Source: Clostridia bacterium
GTDB lineage: Bacteria; Bacillota; Clostridia; Oscillospirales; Acutalibacteraceae
Direction: 5' to 3'
DNA: 44,705 nucleotides
Assembly: GCA_017439545.1 (NCBI GenBank)
Contig: JAFSIW010000024.1
Coordinates: forward strand, 1-44,705
Positions within the stretch are counted from its first letter, which is position 1. Each line of letters opens with the position of its first letter. The notes below the pieces were generated by a model that was not told the origin of the DNA, did not search any database, and worked only from the letters and a program-made list of their open reading frames with translations. The position numbers and the translations under genes are program-made. Below, piece by piece: positions 38,201-44,705 of this stretch.

Positions 38201-40068
38201 CCAAAGGCGCCCTGAACCTGGTATTTGACATGTACGTTTCCGATCCTGCCGCGATCCGCAACGCTACCGGCGACTGCGGCTTTGGCTTCGACGCCGATCA
38301 ACCCAACGCTTGGGGCGGCGGTGGCCAAGGTGGCGGCGCTAACAAAGCCGAATTGATGAATGCATTCGACGCCGCTAACAACGGTGCAGGTTTGAAACCC
38401 GGTTGGAACCACGTAGTTCTGCCCTTGGGCATGAACAAAAACTACGGTGGCACGATCATGACGATTTATGATATGCGTTTCTACTTCTTGGGTGCTACCA
38501 TTCCTGCAGGCTTTACCCTGAAGTTCGACGATATCCGCTTCATGAACGCAATTGCTCTGGAAACCGTTCTGCCTGCTCGCACTGCTGCTAAGGAAGTTAC
38601 CAAGGCTATCTATGCTCTGGCTGAAGACTTCACTTATGAAGACGGCAAAGCTGTTGTAGCTCTCTACAACAAAGTTGCTGCTGATTACAAAGATGTTGTC
38701 ATCGGTTATGACGATTTCTATGCAACTTATGTTGAAAAGTATGCTGATCAAATCGCCGCTGAGCTGGCTGCTGATATTGCTGCCGCTCAACCCGTAGTTG
38801 ATCAAATCGCAGCTCTCACCAAGGATGAAACCATCTTCAACGATTGCGAAACTTTGACCGTTGATGGTTTCGAAGTGGTTGCTAACCTGAACTCCGGCGC
38901 TGACGACAAGGCTCTTGCCGAAGGCCAAGGTGTTGACGGTGGTAACGCCGCTAAGTTCATCAAGAAGGCCGCAGGCAAATCTGAATTCAACGAAGTATTC
39001 CGTGTAACCGAAGCCGTTGACTTCAAGAATGCCAAGACTCTGGAATTCGATCTGTACATTGCCGAAGGCATGACCATCGAACCCGGTTGGTCTCCTGTTT
39101 ATATCCAAACCGGTCACAGCAACGACAATGATACCAACAAGCTTGCCTCCATCGATATGAAAGATATGATGGCCAACTGGAAAGCCGGTCAATGGAACCA
39201 CGTTGTTGTTTCCTTGGATTCCATTCCCAAGATGCTGAGAACCGGTCTGGCTCAAGTTTCTATCCGCCTGTACAACACCCTGTCGGGTGAAGCCGGTGAC
39301 TACATCATGATCGACAACCTGATTCTGGCCGGTACCAAGACCATCACTCTGGAAGACCAAGAAGCCATTGAATCTGCCGAAGCCGCTTATGCCGCTTTGA
39401 CCGACAATCAAAAAGCTCTGGTTTCCAACTACGATGCTCTGACTGCCGCTCGTGCCGCTCTGGATGTTCTGCTTGCTGAAGCCGCTGTTGCTGAGGTTGA
39501 AGAACTGATCGCAGCTCTGCCCGAAACCATCACCGTAGACGACCAAGCTGCTGTAGAAGCCGCTGAAGCCGCTTACGCTGAACTGGATGAGGCTCTGAAA
39601 GTTGAAGTTGACGCTGCTGCCGTTGAAAAACTGGCCGCCGCTCGTGTTGCTTTGGATGCCGCTCTGAAGGCTGCTGCTGATGCACAAGCTGCTGCTGATG
39701 TGGATGCTTTGATCGAAGCCTTCCCCGAAACCGTAACTCCTGCCGACGCTGAACAAGTAAATGCCGCGAACGATGCTTTCAACGCTTTGACCGAAGAACA
39801 AAAAGCTCTGGTTAAAGCCGAAAACAAAGCCGCTCTGGCAGCTGCTCTGGAAGCCATTGTTGCTCCTGAATACAAACTGGGCGACATTGACGGCGACGGC
39901 AAGATCAGCGCTGCTGACGCTCTGGAAGTTCTGAAATCCGTTGTCGGCAAAATCACCTTGACCGATACTCAAAAATTGGCCGGTGACGTTGACAAAGACA
40001 ATGACGTTGATGCTACCGACGCTCTGGAAATCTTGAAAGAGGTTGTTGGCAAAGACAACTGCTTCTAA
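32257..40068 (+). CDS. Giant secreted modular protein with C-terminal dockerin
   Basis: This 2603-residue protein has a signal peptide (1-31, KRSLAMVLSIMMIITMFSG, cleavage near FASAE) and a beta domain at about 35-203. At least seven related beta-sandwich modules lie near 204-385, 447-636, 881-1098, 1158-1342, 1409-1590, 1899-2110 and 2191-2360. Each carries an EGWN/AGWN/GEWN turn before a strand like NTIVVPL and ends FDDFRLLDE-like. A CBM9/DOMON-like module starting PVIDGEKDEAYSDA is at about 697-880. Helical FIVAR-like repeats (about 60 residues, INALP...AYAALTDAQKALVTN...L) join them. A type-I-like dockerin follows, with calcium loops GDIDGDGKISAADALEVL (from 2542) and GDVDKDNDVDATDALEIL (from 2576). 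No catalytic domain was recognised. It is probably a cell-surface or complex-bound glycan binder. Confidence 0.9.
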   Translation: MQKLFKRSLAMVLSIMMIITMFSGMTFASAETVEPFTEYTAGQAALLHIGLATADETDGNWSNYRYFAQEFVPEKEVVTGFKMDMILTGGEALMHIELRKGDANSEAIYTTEVPVFNHGNIQSWYEFGFDQEVAVTPGEVYYVVFYFAERTAGNVGVLIGADLGPGGAAHPLHAWQMAAGGEVNYEAGAKNLVANFEIIDTPGLNKLVRDNDTFSGGTFHIDGFAGMRADATVKTEGEAAMLGGWNGADVTADADLKGHACFAIPYGGISFANAKYFVFDMYLEGVTIQNFSGLRFGNETAWHSVFAETYTAEFLADMHAAKEGWNTIVVPLPATEQWATKNVANIWFAGDNADSFLLSKNDALWGFDNFRIMDEKGYAYFVNAQAAAVVEAKIAALPAVDELTEDDADAVFEAKEAYLALNAEAQAIVSNADVLAAAVEKLASFAPLDINAGRIPWHDFVTNGENHALTNINEAYWVTAEQAPSGQKSIAGKLNADAGGASIFHMAPSNAVDASDAAYVAFDVYVDKAIPASALADAGVNIGDGNSWDNWGKVTDSFASTIRSNGGLKEGWNLFILPVYNWAENAHKAEVKNGRVYFVLNTADYKGTKISVNDLVFYTEAGYEAAVERNKAKAATLAIWDIPAVDTLTLDDKATVDAAATAYAAVHKDCKALVKGVDTLTAAQAKIAELEAAQPKGPVIDGEKDEAYSDAKSMTVTKAYAGVGQADTDNTTQATIKTYYTWDDDYNYVYMEISEPGYTYTSQNMDVVYYVNQPNVGGYFFQCAGGGYIQWTIAGGVDSATSAGSTLMPAEKAGYIDGATGQTRRYEFKFDRDPDSPGFFVSPCVYGSASYVVAYHAFYSTNGHFVKYEDESTWAYTDLPQENLTDIQVWDMDTMNPGSTGWGDSVSTKLFTEGTGSRGVNFAGATNKDFILYGTNTNNSNSATDPATTDISGAIDKDGKTVMTMDLYVTDAAAIAGNRVVFGLICATEKAMSEGIGAKNAWMEINTKNGQNAKWTEDFDLGEAGLQNGWNHLAITMDTDDGENKYAHSTNTRADYWDATKFWQLRVLVNASAANNSDFYIDDVHFMTPAAYAATKESTLAVKDVIIAINELPADATASSEDVLAIEEAYAALSAEQQAKVTNYSVIENMPEVVEPLDLQLHAMDKIDMQIIAAGNQGTGGTQGTITTDNYVEGTGAHFSNWTGTKVGDVNKMYLSLTNLPSVDFSVADYLAFDIYVNDVTPKWVNGANDINLQLGSEASWPSADLLTYGNSNFAKYVNDLKLGEWNHVVIPLDTNAKNVKNLKMYWENAVTISGENPYVLFDDFRLLDELGLAIDEERTIAKAVIAQIATLDTSDAAAVAAATEAYNALTDAQKAYVTNVSVLEEANQAPIDAQVVIDAINNIAGGNAIMFHDAEKLDYFMNFSTPANIALAEGEGNNGGNAVKVAQTKDGTQEHNIGVRVPENAGISGAGIAAVQFDLYLSEGLTFNEGGWGNMSLQNAHVTGGDNNLAGAQANVKIAMKDYLANCQAGWNTVTIPVDPDDAETIKQICFRFYSNFTGATGTYLMMDNVKLVYAVNEITYADNALIDSVKAQYDALTDAAKALVTNIETLNGYVAAMDAEEAAAADVVNAINALPPVSSDDPEADVIGLEDEAAVNAAEAALAALAADTKAALIPAEVEAALTAARARIDEIKENSDIGQLVAPVVSAIDALPAVEDVRTSDEAAINSANELYNGLSDEAKTYLAENFADQAAKLTAVTAELAVEKEHEAAAKAVVDAIAALPVPATAADEEAVNTVKAQYDALAADVQNYVTNKAVLEAAVAAVAADKADIEAAAAVSAAIAALPAAKQLTEADVEAVKNANAAYEALTANGKAKLTEDEVATLITAVATVSQFETVDVQFRAFEASSSDLNKAGAAAGDKYGLSKDQPLEGTSALQMKWTGDASGEFHVFVYHHRQGDNWTVDSYDEGSWKVPCAKASKGALNLVFDMYVSDPAAIRNATGDCGFGFDADQPNAWGGGGQGGGANKAELMNAFDAANNGAGLKPGWNHVVLPLGMNKNYGGTIMTIYDMRFYFLGATIPAGFTLKFDDIRFMNAIALETVLPARTAAKEVTKAIYALAEDFTYEDGKAVVALYNKVAADYKDVVIGYDDFYATYVEKYADQIAAELAADIAAAQPVVDQIAALTKDETIFNDCETLTVDGFEVVANLNSGADDKALAEGQGVDGGNAAKFIKKAAGKSEFNEVFRVTEAVDFKNAKTLEFDLYIAEGMTIEPGWSPVYIQTGHSNDNDTNKLASIDMKDMMANWKAGQWNHVVVSLDSIPKMLRTGLAQVSIRLYNTLSGEAGDYIMIDNLILAGTKTITLEDQEAIESAEAAYAALTDNQKALVSNYDALTAARAALDVLLAEAAVAEVEELIAALPETITVDDQAAVEAAEAAYAELDEALKVEVDAAAVEKLAAARVALDAALKAAADAQAAADVDALIEAFPETVTPADAEQVNAANDAFNALTEEQKALVKAENKAALAAALEAIVAPEYKLGDIDGDGKISAADALEVLKSVVGKITLTDTQKLAGDVDKDNDVDATDALEILKEVVGKDNCF

Positions 40069-40097
40069 GCAAATCTAACTCGTTCGAGTTAAACGAA

Positions 40098-40126
40098 AAG
40101 GGCGATACCTTCGGGTATCGCCCTTA
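40098..40126 (+). terminator. Terminator after the giant gene
   Basis: AAGGGCGATACC (40098-40109) pairs with GGGTATCGCCCTT (40113-40125) around a TTC-type loop. The T-run is short (CCCTTACTTAT), so it may be leaky or need 3' trimming. A small AACTCG/CGAGTT hairpin precedes it. Confidence 0.75.
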
Positions 40127-40130
40127 CTTA

Positions 40131-40189
40131 TAGGGTGCATTTTGGTGGTTTACCCCGCCGAGGGTGACCATCAAAATCCTCTCTATAAG
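40131..40189. repeat. Short imperfect inverted-repeat element with TAGGGTG-like end
   Basis: The first 19 bases (TAGGGTGCATTTTGGTGGT) and the reverse complement of the last 19 agree at 15 positions. It may be a short relative or relic of the TAGGGTG-ended family at 40743-41020, or only a chance hairpin. Confidence 0.4.
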
Positions 40190-40209
40190 ATCATAAAAGG
40201 AGAATGGAT

Positions 40210-40764
40210 ATGATTTATTCAAGCAAGCAAATGGAAGAGTCGGCTTTGCTGGCTACCGCCGCGGCCATGTGCGCCGCCGCCCGTACCGCCCCCAAGGGCA
40301 AGGGAATCGACACCATTGAAACGCTGGTGCTCACGGGGGCAGACAAGGATGCGCTGGCCGACAAAATGGAAGAGATCGCCCGTCGGGAATTCGGGGGCGA
40401 TCCCACCAACTGGTATTTTCGGGATGCCGCCAATCTGCGTACCGCCGCTGTGGTAGTGCTTATTGGGGCACGGCGTGGTCATCGTGGCATTCCTTTTTGC
40501 TCCTATTGCGGATTTGACAACTGCTCCGCCTGCAAACAGGCAGGAGGAACCTGCGCTTTTGTGAGCATAGATATGGGCATTGCCCTGGGCTCGGCTTGCG
40601 CTGTGGCCGCCGACGCCCGTGTGGACAACCGCATTATGTTTTCGGCAGGCAAAGCCGCCATGGAAATGGGTTACGTGGACGGCGACCTGCTGTGGAACGG
40701 TATTCCTCTGTCGGTGAGCGGCAAAAGCCCGTTCTTTGATCGTAGGGTGAGTATGAAAACTTGA
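40210..40764 (+). CDS. DUF2148 ferredoxin-like protein
   Basis: This 184-residue protein has the DUF2148 core, including the cysteine cluster CSYCGFDNCSACK (about residues 98-110), which probably binds an iron-sulfur cluster, and AFVSIDMGIALGSACAVAADARVDNRIMFSAGKAAMEMGY. The biological role is unknown. ATG 40210 is preferred because AAAGGAG (40196-40202) is 7 bases upstream; ATG 40204 is too close. The last residues (about RVSMKT and the stop) are encoded by the left end of a MITE-like element that begins at 40743, so the natural C-terminus was replaced, though only a few residues changed. Confidence 0.85.
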   Translation: MIYSSKQMEESALLATAAAMCAAARTAPKGKGIDTIETLVLTGADKDALADKMEEIARREFGGDPTNWYFRDAANLRTAAVVVLIGARRGHRGIPFCSYCGFDNCSACKQAGGTCAFVSIDMGIALGSACAVAADARVDNRIMFSAGKAAMEMGYVDGDLLWNGIPLSVSGKSPFFDRRVSMKT

Positions 40765-41020
40765 ACCCGCCGCAAAGCGGGATACTTCGGTGCTTTTCAG
40801 CCCGTTCGTTCTCGCAAGGCGGGAGCATTCCTTCGCCCGAACGAACTGAAAATCCCTCGAACTCTCCTCGATTTGCGGTCAAGGATTTTGAAAAGAGCGG
40901 ATTTTTGTTCAATCGAGGCGCAAAACGCAGCCAATACTGTCGTATTGGCGAGTATTTCAACGAAGAGTGAGCGGAAATCTGCCTTTTCAAAACGTGGTTC
41001 AAGTTTCCATGCTCACCCTA
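40743..41020. mobile_element. 278-bp MITE-like element with terminal inverted repeats
   Basis: The left end TAGGGTGAGTATGAAAACTT and the reverse complement of the right end TAGGGTGAGCATGGAAACTT agree at 18 of 20 positions, and the match continues for five more bases. Internal arms include CCCGTTCGTT/GAACGAAC around 40800-40850 and CCAATAC/GTATTGG around 40931-40948. No transposase is encoded. It starts inside the last codons of the DUF2148 gene and ends 5 bp before the ribosome site of the serine hydrolase gene. A related copy begins at 44565. The ends include TA, a possible target duplication. Confidence 0.8.
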
Positions 41021-41036
41021 AATAGGGAGGATGGCT

Positions 41037-41942
41037 ATGCTACAACGAGTACAAGCCTTGGTTTCTGCCTTACAAGCGGATAATACGGGCGTGGAAGCGG
41101 TTATGCTGTATCAGAATGGACAAATTCTGTTCAGTCATCGGTTTGTTCCCCAAAAGGAGCGGCTGATCTACTCCCACACCAAAAGCTTTATCGCCACCGC
41201 TGCGGGTATGGCCATTGACGAAGGCAAGCTGTCTCTTTCTGACCGTTTGGCGGACCTGTTGCCGGAATACCAATCGGTGATTACCGATGAGCGGGTAAGA
41301 GAAATCACCCTGCGGGACCTGCTGACCATGAGTTCGGGATTTGGCGGCGCTTTTTTGATGGGAGACAATCGCCGCAAAGGGGAAGGGATGCCCGATTATC
41401 GCGCCTATATGCTGTCTAAACCCTTGGTGTACACCCCCGGCGAGCGGTTTGTTTACTCCAACGCCGACTCTCATCTGGCGGGCTGTATGGTAGAGCAAGC
41501 AGTGGGCGAGCGGTTGAGCATTTATTTGTACCGCAAACTGTTTGCTAAGTTGGATATGGGTTGCCCCGGATGGGAAGCCGACCCCCAAGGTACCGTGTTT
41601 GGGGGAACGGGGCTGTATCTCAATCTGGAGAATATGATCAAGCTGGGCATTTTGTACGTAGAAGACGGTGTCTGGCAGGGTGAACGACTGCTCTCTCATG
41701 ATTGGGTGACCGAAGCAGGTAAACGGCAGATTGCCACCGGTGCCGAAGGTCTGTGGGGCAGTGGCTACGGCTATCAGTTCTGGACCATCGGTCAGCAAAA
41801 AGGGGCGTTCCGTGCCGACGGCGCTTACGGTCAGTTCTCCTTGATTTTACCCGAAAAGCGGGCGGTGGTTGGTATCCAATCCAGCGAGCAAAACGACACG
41901 GCGCGCCTGACCAATCTGATTTTGGAACATATTTTTGCATAG
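41037..41942 (+). CDS. Serine hydrolase, beta-lactamase class C-like
   Basis: This 301-residue protein has the catalytic SxxK motif as SHTKS (about residue 46, Ser acylated, Lys base) and the YxN motif as YSNAD (about 140-144), with LRDLLTMSSGFGG between them. The C-terminal third contains GSGYGYQFWTIGQQKGAFRADGAYGQF, where the third (KTG-like) element would sit as HxG or similar; I see DGAYGQ. The class includes peptidases, esterases and penicillin-binding proteins; no signal peptide is present, so it is probably cytoplasmic. ATG 41037 is preferred (GGGAGG at 41025-41030) over 41031. Its upstream region is the MITE, which may supply its promoter. Confidence 0.87.
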   Translation: MLQRVQALVSALQADNTGVEAVMLYQNGQILFSHRFVPQKERLIYSHTKSFIATAAGMAIDEGKLSLSDRLADLLPEYQSVITDERVREITLRDLLTMSSGFGGAFLMGDNRRKGEGMPDYRAYMLSKPLVYTPGERFVYSNADSHLAGCMVEQAVGERLSIYLYRKLFAKLDMGCPGWEADPQGTVFGGTGLYLNLENMIKLGILYVEDGVWQGERLLSHDWVTEAGKRQIATGAEGLWGSGYGYQFWTIGQQKGAFRADGAYGQFSLILPEKRAVVGIQSSEQNDTARLTNLILEHIFA

Positions 41943-41974
41943 GGTGACAGGTTCGGATGGATCGCATCACCTTA
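41940..41974. repeat. Small palindromic relic with TAGGGTGA ends
   Basis: TAGGGTGA begins at the stop codon of the serine hydrolase gene and TCACCTTA (one mismatch to the inverse) ends the segment. It may be a solo or deleted copy of the same family as 40743-41020. The TAG stop is part of the end. Confidence 0.35.
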
Positions 41975-41980
41975 AGGAAA

Positions 41981-42011
41981 CCCCTCGTAACCGCAGTTAC
42001 GAGGGGCTTTT
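41981..42011. terminator. Bidirectional terminator between serine hydrolase and esterase genes
   Basis: CCCCTCGTAAC (41981-41991) pairs perfectly with GTTACGAGGGG (41996-42006), with a CGCA loop and flanking A and T tracts serving both strands. Confidence 0.9.
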
Positions 42012-42018
42012 ACTTGGG

Positions 42019-42720
42019 TTATTTTCGTTGATCAAACAGCCATTCCATTTGTTTCGCATCGGCATATACCGGCACCCACGCGCCGTGTCCTCCTTGGGGG
42101 TATTCGGTGTATTCGGTGTGATGGGGGGTGATGGCTTCTATGGCCGCCACCATATCACGGCTGGCTTTGGGAGGAACGATGTCGTCATCGGCGCAATGGA
42201 AGGTGCGAATGGGAATGCCCGCCAAGACGTCGGCTTTGTCCAACGGTCCGCCGCCGCAAATGGGAATGCCTGCGGCAAACACATCGGGATGTTCGGCAAG
42301 CATCCGCCAGGTGGCAAATCCGCCCATAGAAACGCCCGTAACGTAGATGCGGCGCTTGTCCACTGGCAGGGTGGCGAACAGGGTTTCCAGCAACTCCTCC
42401 ACCGCCACAAAAGCAGGGGAGAGGGGGGCGTCAGCCGACTGATAACTGCCCTTGTCCCAACCGTATTCCACCCAACGCATATCCTCGGGGCATTGGGGAA
42501 TCACTATAATAGCCTCGTCCACGGGATTTGCCTCCCGATCATACAGAGGGTTAAAATGCACGAAGGTGCATTGATTGTCAACACCCCGTTCCCCTGCACC
42601 GTGCATACACAAAAACAGCGGGAATGGGCCGCTTCCCTTTGGTACCCGGAGTTGATAGGGTAATGTAAAACCGTCATTGGCGGTAAAGGTGTGGGGGAAA
42701 AACTCTTGTCGGTCGATCAT
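42019..42720 (-). CDS. Alpha/beta-hydrolase esterase (dienelactone hydrolase/PHB depolymerase-like)
   Basis: This 233-residue protein has an oxyanion-hole segment FLCMHGAGERG (about 36-46), the nucleophile elbow GVSMGG (about 127-132, Ser), a candidate acid in HCADDDIVPP (about 176-185) and the catalytic His in QGGHGAW (about 208-214). It lacks a signal peptide, so it probably acts in the cytoplasm on a carboxyl ester, perhaps from plant polysaccharide side-chains (inference). AAAGGAGG precedes the start on the minus strand. It is divergent from the membrane protein gene at 42864. Confidence 0.88.
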   Translation of the reverse strand: MIDRQEFFPHTFTANDGFTLPYQLRVPKGSGPFPLFLCMHGAGERGVDNQCTFVHFNPLYDREANPVDEAIIVIPQCPEDMRWVEYGWDKGSYQSADAPLSPAFVAVEELLETLFATLPVDKRRIYVTGVSMGGFATWRMLAEHPDVFAAGIPICGGGPLDKADVLAGIPIRTFHCADDDIVPPKASRDMVAAIEAITPHHTEYTEYPQGGHGAWVPVYADAKQMEWLFDQRK

Positions 42721-42765
42721 TAAAGTGCCTCCTTTGCCAAGATAAGCCTTGGCGTTTCTGTCCTT

Positions 42766-42794
42766 ACTGTATCATGTTTGATCAAAAAATGCAA
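42766..42794 (-). promoter_or_regulatory. Promoter of the esterase gene
   Basis: On the minus strand TTGCAT (42789-42794), a 17-bp spacer and TACAGT (42766-42771). It abuts the divergent promoter at 42801 with 6 bp between the -35 boxes, so both could be controlled together. Confidence 0.65.
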
Positions 42795-42800
42795 GAGGAT

Positions 42801-42829
42801 TTGACAACTTCATCCATAGTTGATATACT
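42801..42829 (+). promoter_or_regulatory. Consensus-like promoter of the large membrane protein gene
   Basis: TTGACA (42801-42806), a 17-bp spacer and TATACT (42824-42829) preceded by TGA. It is divergent from the esterase promoter. Confidence 0.85.
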
Positions 42830-42863
42830 AAAGGTATCCTATCGGTAGAAAGGTGGAATCACA

Positions 42864-44555
42864 ATGGCTGTGATTGAATTAAACGAAACGAAATCTAAAA
42901 AAGGCTTTTGGGCGATTTTGCTCAACTGGCTGATCTATTTTGTGGTGCTGGCGGGGGTGTATTGGTTTACCCTGCCGCCCATCAACTGGCACAGCAAGGA
43001 GTTCTGGCATTTTGTGCTGTTTGCCCTTGTTCTGCGGGTGATTATGAGTGGCTTTGAGGCGGTGCGCAAGCTGATTTCTCAAAAGCCCACCAAAGAAACC
43101 GCAAAAGAGACCTTCAAGAGCTTTGGTCTGGTATCCAAGATCGCAGGGGTCACGGCGGCGGTCATCGTGCTGTTTTTGGTGGTAGGCGGAATCATTGGGG
43201 CGGAGCTGTTTAACGCCTCTCGTTACGCCGATCTGATCACCACTGAGGACGGTGACTTCAGCACCGACGTGGCGGAACTGCCCATGTCCTCTATTCCCGT
43301 GGTGGATCGGGATACCGCCGAGCGGCTGGGACTGCGCAAGTTGGGCGAAATGAGTGATCTTGTGTCCCAATTCGAGGTGGACGAGTATTATTATACCCAA
43401 ATCAACTATAAGGGCAATCCCTATCGGGTGACCCCCTTGATGTATGGCGATGCCTTTAAATGGCTGAACAACCAATCCGAGGGCATTCCCGCCTATATTA
43501 CCGTGAATATGGTTACCCAGGAAACTGCGCTGGTGCGGTTGGAGCAGGGAATGCGGTATTCCGATACCGAGTATTTTCTGCGGGATCTGAACCGCCATCT
43601 GCGGTTTCAATATCCCACCAAGATCTTTGACAACGTGTCCTTTGAACTGGACGAAAACGGCACGCCCTACTTTGTGGCATCCACCGTGGGGTATCGCATT
43701 GGGGTGTTCAGCGGACGGGATATTAACGGCGCGGTGCTGTGCAATGCGGTCACAGGGGAGTGCACCTATTACGATTTAGCCGACGTGCCCACGTGGGTGG
43801 ATCAGGTATATTCCTCCGATCTGCTGTTGCAACAATTGGTATATAACGGTAAGTATCAAAGTGGATTTTTCAACTCCATTTTCGGTCAAAAAGGGGTGCT
43901 GCAACCCACCGACGGCTACAACTACATCGCCAATGAGGACGACGTGTATCTGTACACCGGTATTACCTCGGTGGCGGGGGACGAATCCAACGTGGGCTTT
44001 GTGCTGGTGAATCTGCGCACCAAAGAGACCGCCTATTACACCTGCCCGGGGGCAGAGGAGTATTCTGCTATGGAGTCGGCCCAAGGCGTGGTGCAGGATT
44101 TGGGCTATCGGGCGACCTTCCCGCTGCTGCTCAACGTGTCTGACCGTCCCACCTATTTTATGTCGCTGAAGGATTCGGCGGGACTGGTGAAAATGTACGC
44201 CTACGTGGATGTGCAACAGTATCAGGTGGTGGCAACCGGCACCACCATTCCCGCGGCAAGAGAGGCTTATGCCGAGAAACTAAAAGCCGAGGCTAACATT
44301 GAGATCGAGGACTCCACTCCCAAACAGCCTGACGACGCAAAACAGGTGAGCGGCAGGGTGCAGGCGCTGTCCTCGGCGGTGGTAGGCGGCGAAACCTGCT
44401 ACTATATGATGCTGGAAAATGATCCCGCCGTGTACGTTGCCAAGGTGTCGGTCAGCCATAAGCTCCCCTTTGTAAAGACGGGGGATACGGTCACGCTGAC
44501 CGTTTCTGCCACCGCGCAGGGCGAAAAGATCGACGTGCTGGGCTTTGGCGCATAA
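42864..44555 (+). CDS. Uncharacterised membrane-anchored protein (563 aa)
   Basis: I do not recognise a named family. The N-terminus has three hydrophobic segments (about 16-36, 48-60 and 95-115: VTAAVIVLFLVVGGIIGAELF), then a large, probably extracytoplasmic, domain of about 440 residues. That domain is rich in Tyr, Val and Thr, with a duplicated pattern like GxPYRVTPLMYGDAFKWLNN and GTPYFVASTVGYRIGVF, suggesting repeated PepSY/YpmB-type alpha+beta folds. The last 80 residues (VSGRVQALSSAVVGGETCYYMML through VTLTVSATAQG) look like a small OB-like barrel. AAAGGTGG precedes the ATG. It has its own promoter; the MITE-like copy at 44565 follows its stop. Confidence 0.82.
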   Translation: MAVIELNETKSKKGFWAILLNWLIYFVVLAGVYWFTLPPINWHSKEFWHFVLFALVLRVIMSGFEAVRKLISQKPTKETAKETFKSFGLVSKIAGVTAAVIVLFLVVGGIIGAELFNASRYADLITTEDGDFSTDVAELPMSSIPVVDRDTAERLGLRKLGEMSDLVSQFEVDEYYYTQINYKGNPYRVTPLMYGDAFKWLNNQSEGIPAYITVNMVTQETALVRLEQGMRYSDTEYFLRDLNRHLRFQYPTKIFDNVSFELDENGTPYFVASTVGYRIGVFSGRDINGAVLCNAVTGECTYYDLADVPTWVDQVYSSDLLLQQLVYNGKYQSGFFNSIFGQKGVLQPTDGYNYIANEDDVYLYTGITSVAGDESNVGFVLVNLRTKETAYYTCPGAEEYSAMESAQGVVQDLGYRATFPLLLNVSDRPTYFMSLKDSAGLVKMYAYVDVQQYQVVATGTTIPAAREAYAEKLKAEANIEIEDSTPKQPDDAKQVSGRVQALSSAVVGGETCYYMMLENDPAVYVAKVSVSHKLPFVKTGDTVTLTVSATAQGEKIDVLGFGA

Positions 44556-44564
44556 TCAATACGT

Positions 44565-44705
44565 TAGGGTAGAGTGACAAAACCGAACCCGCCTCAATGC
44601 GGTATATTTCGGGTCTTTCTTCCCCAATCGTTCTTGAAAGGCGACAGCCTTCCTTCGCCCGATTGAGAAACAAATCCCTCAAAATCTCCTCCCATTGAGG
44701 TCGAA
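44565..44705. mobile_element. Second TAGGGTG-ended MITE-like copy (cut by the window edge)
   Basis: It begins TAGGGTAGAGTGACAAAACC and continues with the same module order as 40743-41020: AACCCGCC, GCGG, then TTCGGG, GTTCTTG, CATTCCTTCGCCC-like (CCTTCCTTCGCCC) and AAATCCCTCAAAATCTCCTC. Divergence is moderate. It starts 10 bp after the stop of the preceding gene. The right end lies beyond the window. Confidence 0.7.

Noticed and set aside
36238..39972. 1244-codon open frame on the minus strand
   Set aside because: It is in codon register with the giant plus-strand gene and mirrors its repeats. Openness follows from lack of TTA, CTA and TCA codons. There is no ribosome site or plausible protein.
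40634..41002. Minus-strand 122-codon frame and plus-strand 69-codon frame in the MITE-like element
   Set aside because: Both read through inverted repeats and hairpins and resemble no transposase.

Overview
The window looks like chromosomal DNA of a low-to-mid GC Gram-positive bacterium, most likely an uncultured gut Clostridia (Oscillospirales-like). The reasons are near-consensus sigma-A promoters, mostly with 17-bp spacers, strong AGGAGG ribosome sites, GTG and TTG starts, a dockerin-bearing secreted protein, small XRE regulators and a Firmicutes-type L10 leader. The lineage is inferred from style and no marker was searched.

Layout. 1-1000: end of an rRNA operon (5S rRNA), tRNA-Asn, then a 551-bp insert bounded by an exact 23-bp duplication of the tRNA 3' end and rich in complementary arms. 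It may be a large structured RNA, a decayed integrative element, or both. 1000-5170: an AT-rich small membrane protein, three XRE-family regulators and copies of a multi-hairpin repeat. 5240-9140: a glycosidase-like gene, then plsC-like acyltransferase, ABM monooxygenase-like protein, HAD phosphatase and a one-domain MGMT. 9140-14740: a repeat block, then mostly separately promoted housekeeping genes (NSS transporter, DUF2752, ZIP transporter, TM2-like protein, cysteine synthase, nucleoside hydrolase-like). 14740-19130: a large multi-hairpin repeat, then a polysaccharide operon (glycosyltransferase, O-antigen-ligase-like protein, flippase).

19173-25248 is a compact and apparently intact phage head module: small and large terminase, portal, protease/scaffold, major capsid protein and three connector or completion genes. 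No integrase, tail, lysis or replication gene is visible. It abuts, across a shared terminator, a convergent phosphoglucomutase gene. 27146-31290 is the rpmG-secE-nusG-rplK-rplA-rplJ-rplL region. SecE carries an unusual multi-spanning N-terminal domain, rplJL has its own promoter and an L10 leader attenuator, and rpoB does not follow.

31290-32000 holds inverted copies of the 9-kb repeat block. 32257-40068 encodes a 2603-residue secreted protein with at least seven beta-sandwich modules alternating with helical repeats and ending in a type-I-like dockerin; no catalytic domain is recognised. The last 4.6 kb has a DUF2148 ferredoxin-like protein, a serine hydrolase, an esterase, a large membrane protein and a MITE-like family with TAGGGTG ends, one complete copy of which meets the 3' end of the DUF2148 gene.

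The most unusual items are the tRNA-bounded structured-RNA candidate, the multi-hairpin repeat punctuated by GTGATAT/ATATCAC, the orphan head module, the SecE fusion and the giant dockerin protein.
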